Made by a program: the position numbers and the translations under genes
The notes under the pieces: model-generated
The model's input: only the letters and a program-made list of their open reading frames with translations
What the model was told of the DNA's origin: nothing
The model's database searches: none
In this document: positions 60,700 through 64,000 of the stretch, in pieces
Numbering within the stretch: position 1 is the stretch's first letter
How the letters are laid out: each line of letters opens with the position of its first letter
NCBI RefSeq assembly: GCF_005843885.1
Contig: NZ_CP040443.1
Span: 3,224,001-3,288,000, forward strand
Length of the DNA: 64,000 nt
Reading direction: 5' to 3'
Source: Escherichia sp. E4742
GTDB taxonomy: Bacteria > Pseudomonadota > Gammaproteobacteria > Enterobacterales > Enterobacteriaceae

Positions 60700-61416
60700 A
60701 TGCTACAGGACGTATTCGAGTCAGAAGAATTTGCTGCCGCGCCGGTATTAACCCCGCAGCAGGAGAGTCATTATTTGCAGGCCTATTTGCCGTTGGTGCG
60801 TAAAGTGGTGCGGCAACTTGCCCCGCAGTGTAATTGCATTATTGATCGTCAGGATATGGAACAAACGGCGTTAATAGGGCTGCTTAACGCCATTCGCCGC
60901 TACGGGCTGCCGGACGAAGGTTTTGCGGGCTATGCCGTGCATCGTATTCGCGGGGCGATCCTCGATGAATTGCGCGCACTCGACTGGCGGCCGCGCCAGC
61001 TGCGGCAGAAATATCATCAGATGAAAGACCTGATTCGCGAAACGCGTAAAAAACTGGGACACGAGCCTGAGTGGTCAGAACTGGCCGTGGAAGGGATCTC
61101 GCATGAAGATTATCTCGAATATCAGCAACTGGAAGGGGCGGAAACGCTCGCCAGCCTTGACGAACTGCTGAACGGCGAAGGGCCAGGCATTCCGCTTGCT
61201 GGCCGGGAACTGGAAGATCAGTTTGTCACCCAGCAAATGTTGCAACAGGCGCTTTCACAATTAAGCGAAAAAGAGCAACTGATCCTCTCCATGTATTACC
61301 AGCATGAGATGAATCTCAAAGAGATTGCGCTGGTATTAGGGCTAACTGAGGCCCGAATTTGTCAATTGAATAAACAGATCGCGCAGAAAATTCGTGATTT
61401 TGTCTATCCGAATTAA
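60700..61416 (+). CDS. lafS: Flag-2 sigma28 factor LafS (FliA family)
   Basis: 238 aa. Sigma70-family flagellar sigma: region 2 (YLPLVRKVVRQLAPQ; GLPDEGFAGYAVHRIRGAIL, DELRALDWRPRQLRQK), region 3 (LGHEPEWSELAVEGISHEDY) and region 4 (LSEKEQLILSMYYQHEMNLK, EIALVLGLTEARICQLNKQI). It directs late genes such as lafA and lfgM and is held by LfgM. Confidence 0.96.
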   Translation: MLQDVFESEEFAAAPVLTPQQESHYLQAYLPLVRKVVRQLAPQCNCIIDRQDMEQTALIGLLNAIRRYGLPDEGFAGYAVHRIRGAILDELRALDWRPRQLRQKYHQMKDLIRETRKKLGHEPEWSELAVEGISHEDYLEYQQLEGAETLASLDELLNGEGPGIPLAGRELEDQFVTQQMLQQALSQLSEKEQLILSMYYQHEMNLKEIALVLGLTEARICQLNKQIAQKIRDFVYPN

Positions 61417-61428
61417 AGTGAAAAAATC

Positions 61429-62292
61429 ATGCAAAAAATATTAGGTTTACTGGTAGTGCTCGGCTGCGTATTCGGCGGGTATTTTGAAGCGGGCGGGCAA
61501 TTAATTGCTATCTGGCAGCCTGCAGAGATAGTTATTATTTTAGGTGCTGGTTTCGGGGCGATGATTATTGGTAACCCGAAACATGTGCTGAAAGAGATTG
61601 CCCATCAAATTAAAGGCGTAATCAGTAAAAAACAGCTCGGGCCGGAGTTTCAGCGTCAGCTATTAATGTGCCTGTATGAATTGCTCGAAATGGTACAAAA
61701 CGGCGGTCTGCGGATGTTGGATCAGCATATTGAGCAGCCGGAAGAGAGCACCGTTTTCCAGAAATACCCGCTGGTGTTAACTCAGAAACGGCTGGTGACC
61801 TTTATCGCCGATAACTTTCGCCTGATGGCGATGGGCAAGATTGACGCTCATGAACTGGAAGGCATTCTCGATCAGGAGCTGGACACGGCTGAAGAGTCGC
61901 TGTTAACGCCATCGCGCTCGCTGCAACGTACTGCCGAAGCGATGCCGGGATTTGGTATTTGCGCGGCGGTGCTGGGCATCATCATCACCATGCAGTCAAT
62001 CGATGGTTCTATCGCCCTGATTGGCCTGAAAGTGGCGGCAGCGCTGGTAGGGACGTTTTTAGGCGTATTTATCTGCTACTGCCTGATGGATCCGCTCGCC
62101 AACGCCATGGAACAGCAGGCGCGGGCGGAACATTCGCTGCTGGAGTGTGTACGTACCGTGTTGGTTGCTCAGGCTGGCGGCAAGCCGACGCTGCTGGCGG
62201 TGGACGCCGGGCGTAAGCTGCTGCATCTGGCGTCCAAACCGACCTTCGCCAACCTCGACGCGTGGGTCAATGCGATGCTGGAGCAAGAATAA
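61429..62292 (+). CDS. lafT: Flag-2 stator protein LafT (MotA family)
   Basis: 287 aa. Four membrane helices (LGLLVVLGCVFGGYFEAGGQ; IVIILGAGFGAMIIGN; PGFGICAAVLGIIITM; VAAALVGTFLGVFICYCLMD) with the MotA Pro-containing RSLQRTAEAMPGFGICAAVL and a charged cytoplasmic loop. The family resemblance is to H+-type MotA. Overlaps nothing; lafU follows after 2 bases. Confidence 0.96.
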   Translation: MQKILGLLVVLGCVFGGYFEAGGQLIAIWQPAEIVIILGAGFGAMIIGNPKHVLKEIAHQIKGVISKKQLGPEFQRQLLMCLYELLEMVQNGGLRMLDQHIEQPEESTVFQKYPLVLTQKRLVTFIADNFRLMAMGKIDAHELEGILDQELDTAEESLLTPSRSLQRTAEAMPGFGICAAVLGIIITMQSIDGSIALIGLKVAAALVGTFLGVFICYCLMDPLANAMEQQARAEHSLLECVRTVLVAQAGGKPTLLAVDAGRKLLHLASKPTFANLDAWVNAMLEQE

Positions 62293-62294
62293 GC

Positions 62295-63218
62295 ATGAGA
62301 AAGACGGGTAACCGCCGCGAGCGTGGGGCAAAAACCACCATCGTCCGGCGGCAGATCAAAAAGAATCATGCCGGGCATCACGGCGGGGCGTGGAAGGTGG
62401 CATTCGCCGACTTTACCCTGGCGATGATGGCGCTGTTTATGACCCTGTGGATTGTGAATAGCGTCAGTAAATCCGAGCGTGAAAGCATTATGGCGGCGTT
62501 GCATGGGCAGTCGATCTTCAACGGTGGCGGGCTGTCGCCGTTAAATAAAATAAGCCCGACTCATCCGCCGAAACCGACCACCGTGGCGGTGCCGGAAGAA
62601 ACCGAGAAAAAAGCACGCGATGTAAATGAGAAAACGGCGCTGCTGAAGAAGAAATCTGCCACCGAGCTTGGTGAGCTGGCAACCAGTATCAACACCATTG
62701 CCCGTGATGCGCATATGGAAGCGAATCTGGAGATGGAAATTGTTCCCCAGGGATTACGCGTACTGATTAAAGACGACCAGAACCGCAATATGTTTGAACG
62801 CGGCAGCGCGAAGATTATGCCGTTCTTTAAAACGCTACTGGTGGAGTTAGCGCCAGTGTTCGACTCGCTCGATAACAAAATTATTATTACCGGGCATACT
62901 GATGCGATGGCCTACAAAAGCAATATCTACAACAACTGGAACCTTTCGGGCGATCGCGCGCTTTCGGCCCGTCGGGTGCTGGAAGAGGCCGGAATGCCGG
63001 AAGATAAAGTGATGCAGGTGAGCGCAATGGCGGACCAGATGCTGCTGGATGCCAAAAATCCGCAAAGTGCGGGTAATCGGCGCATCGAGATTATGGTGCT
63101 GACTAAAAGCGCGTCCGATACGCTGTATCAATACTTTGGTCAGCATGGGGATAAAGTGGTGCAGCCCCTGGTGCAAAAGCTGGATAAGCAGCAGGTGCTT
63201 TCGCAGCGAACGCGTTAA
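62295..63218 (+). CDS. lafU: Flag-2 stator protein LafU (MotB family)
   Basis: 307 aa from MRKTGNRRERG. Single membrane helix with the essential Asp (D39 in FADFTLAMMALFMTLW), a plug region and a periplasmic OmpA-like domain (IIITGHTDAMAYKSNIYNNWNLSGDRALSARRV). Complete, unlike the truncated mbhA of K-12. Last gene of Flag-2; dinB begins 70 bases later. Confidence 0.96.
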   Translation: MRKTGNRRERGAKTTIVRRQIKKNHAGHHGGAWKVAFADFTLAMMALFMTLWIVNSVSKSERESIMAALHGQSIFNGGGLSPLNKISPTHPPKPTTVAVPEETEKKARDVNEKTALLKKKSATELGELATSINTIARDAHMEANLEMEIVPQGLRVLIKDDQNRNMFERGSAKIMPFFKTLLVELAPVFDSLDNKIIITGHTDAMAYKSNIYNNWNLSGDRALSARRVLEEAGMPEDKVMQVSAMADQMLLDAKNPQSAGNRRIEIMVLTKSASDTLYQYFGQHGDKVVQPLVQKLDKQQVLSQRTR

Positions 63219-63256
63219 ATGCTGAATCTTTACGCATTTCTCAAACCCTGAAATCA

Positions 63257-63272
63257 CTGTATACTTTACCAG
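63257..63272 (+). promoter_or_regulatory. LexA box of dinB
   Basis: CTGTATACTTTACCAG: CTGT-N8-C(C)AG, a near-consensus SOS box 16 bases before the dinB start. dinB is a known SOS gene. Confidence 0.88.
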
Positions 63273-63288
63273 TGTTGAGAGGTGAGCA

Positions 63289-64000
63289 ATGCGTAAAATC
63301 ATTCATGTGGATATGGACTGCTTTTTCGCAGCGGTGGAGATGCGCGACAATCCCGCCCTGCGCGATATCCCTATTGCTATTGGCGGCAGCCGCGAACGTC
63401 GGGGGGTGATCAGCACCGCCAATTATCCCGCGCGTAAATTTGGTGTACGCAGCGCGATGCCGACTGGCATGGCGCTCAAATTATGCCCGCATCTCACCTT
63501 GCTTCCGGGGCGCTTTGACGCCTACAAAGAAGCCTCAAATCACATCCGCGAAATCTTCTCGCGCTACACCTCGCGCATTGAACCGTTGTCACTGGATGAA
63601 GCCTATCTTGATGTCACCGACAGCGTGCATTGCCACGGTTCTGCGACCCTCATCGCCCGGGAAATCCGCCAGACGATTTTTAACGAGCTGCAACTGACGG
63701 CGTCTGCGGGCGTTGCGCCGGTAAAGTTTCTCGCCAAAATCGCCTCTGACATGAACAAACCCAACGGCCAGTTTGTGATTACGCCGACAGAAGTTCCGGC
63801 ATTTCTGCAAACCTTGCCGCTGGCAAAAATTCCCGGCGTCGGCAAAGTCTCGGCGGCAAAACTGGAAGCGATGGGGCTACGGACCTGCGGTGATGTGCAA
63901 AAGTGTGATCTGGTGATTCTGCTTAAACGCTTTGGCAAATTTGGCCGCATTTTGTGGGAGCGTAGTCAGGGGATTGACGAGCGCGACGTTAACAGCGAAC
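63289..64000 (+). CDS. dinB: DNA polymerase IV DinB, N-terminal part
   Basis: 237 codons visible before the window edge. Y-family translesion polymerase: catalytic metal-binding residues in HVDMDCFFAAVE (D8) and SLDEAYLDV (D103, E104), steric-gate region CFFAAVEMRDNP, HhH region IPGVGKVSAAKLEAMG. Start has GAGGTGAGC upstream. The N-terminus matches K-12 DinB, so the right edge is normal backbone. Confidence 0.98.
   Translation, partial: MRKIIHVDMDCFFAAVEMRDNPALRDIPIAIGGSRERRGVISTANYPARKFGVRSAMPTGMALKLCPHLTLLPGRFDAYKEASNHIREIFSRYTSRIEPLSLDEAYLDVTDSVHCHGSATLIAREIRQTIFNELQLTASAGVAPVKFLAKIASDMNKPNGQFVITPTEVPAFLQTLPLAKIPGVGKVSAAKLEAMGLRTCGDVQKCDLVILLKRFGKFGRILWERSQGIDERDVNSE

Overview
The window is a piece of an Escherichia coli (or Shigella) chromosome. 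The evidence is the gene order yafV-ivy-fadE-lpcA-yafJ-yafK-yafL-rayT ... dinB with proteins essentially identical to the K-12 versions, the E. coli type REP/BIME palindromes, and H-repeat/Rhs elements. It is not K-12: it carries a type VI secretion (T6SS) island to the left of yafV and a near-complete second flagellar system (Flag-2, lateral type) between rayT and dinB, where K-12 keeps only the lfhA (fhiA) and lafU (mbhA) stumps. The yafQ-dinJ toxin-antitoxin pair that K-12 has between yafK and yafL is absent.

Region 1 (1-15.5 kb), T6SS effector end and Rhs graveyard. Sheath genes tssC (cut by the window edge) and tssB run left; hcp, vgrG and a PAAR-Rhs effector run right. The rhs gene is broken by one nonsense codon and several single-base indels just before and inside its toxin tip, but its immunity gene is intact. 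An H-repeat (ISAs1 family) then separates it from a displaced second Rhs tip that looks like an Ntox16 toxin with a one-base frameshift, again followed by an intact putative immunity gene. Next comes an old H-repeat interrupted by a younger one; the nested insertion is readable to the base (1291-bp element, 10-bp target duplication).

Region 2 (15.5-23.7 kb), backbone: yafV (omega-amidase), ivy (lysozyme inhibitor), fadE (acyl-CoA dehydrogenase, FadR site), lpcA/gmhA (heptose synthesis), yafJ, yafK (L,D-transpeptidase-fold amidase), yafL (NlpC/P60), rayT (REP-associated transposase) with flanking REPs.

Region 3 (23.7-63.2 kb), Flag-2. The leftward operon lfiMNPQR-lfhBA encodes switch and export genes. 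The rightward operon lafK-lfiEFGHIJ encodes a sigma54 activator, MS ring/switch and ATPase complex, and ends in a TagD-like cytidylyltransferase. Next are a leftward modification pair (FliB-like lafV plus a three-domain glycosyltransferase/glycerophosphotransferase), leftward lfgAMN and rightward lfgB-L (rod, hook, rings, hook-associated proteins). After these come lafW, the ToxR-like regulator lafZ, flagellin lafA, and lafBCDEF-STU (cap, chaperones, hook length, FliL, sigma28, motor). Near-perfect sigma54 promoters precede lafV, lfgB and lafB, and sigma28-like promoters precede lfgM and lafA, giving a LafK -> sigma54 -> LafS cascade. lfhB carries a one-base deletion after codon 8, so this otherwise complete system probably cannot export. 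Fragments of a Fic gene, an IS1-type insA and an H-repeat, plus an orphan gene, scar the middle of the locus, and the cluster is studded with REP arrays including an exact 100-bp tandem.

Region 4 (63.2-64 kb): dinB (DNA polymerase IV) with its LexA box, running off the right edge.
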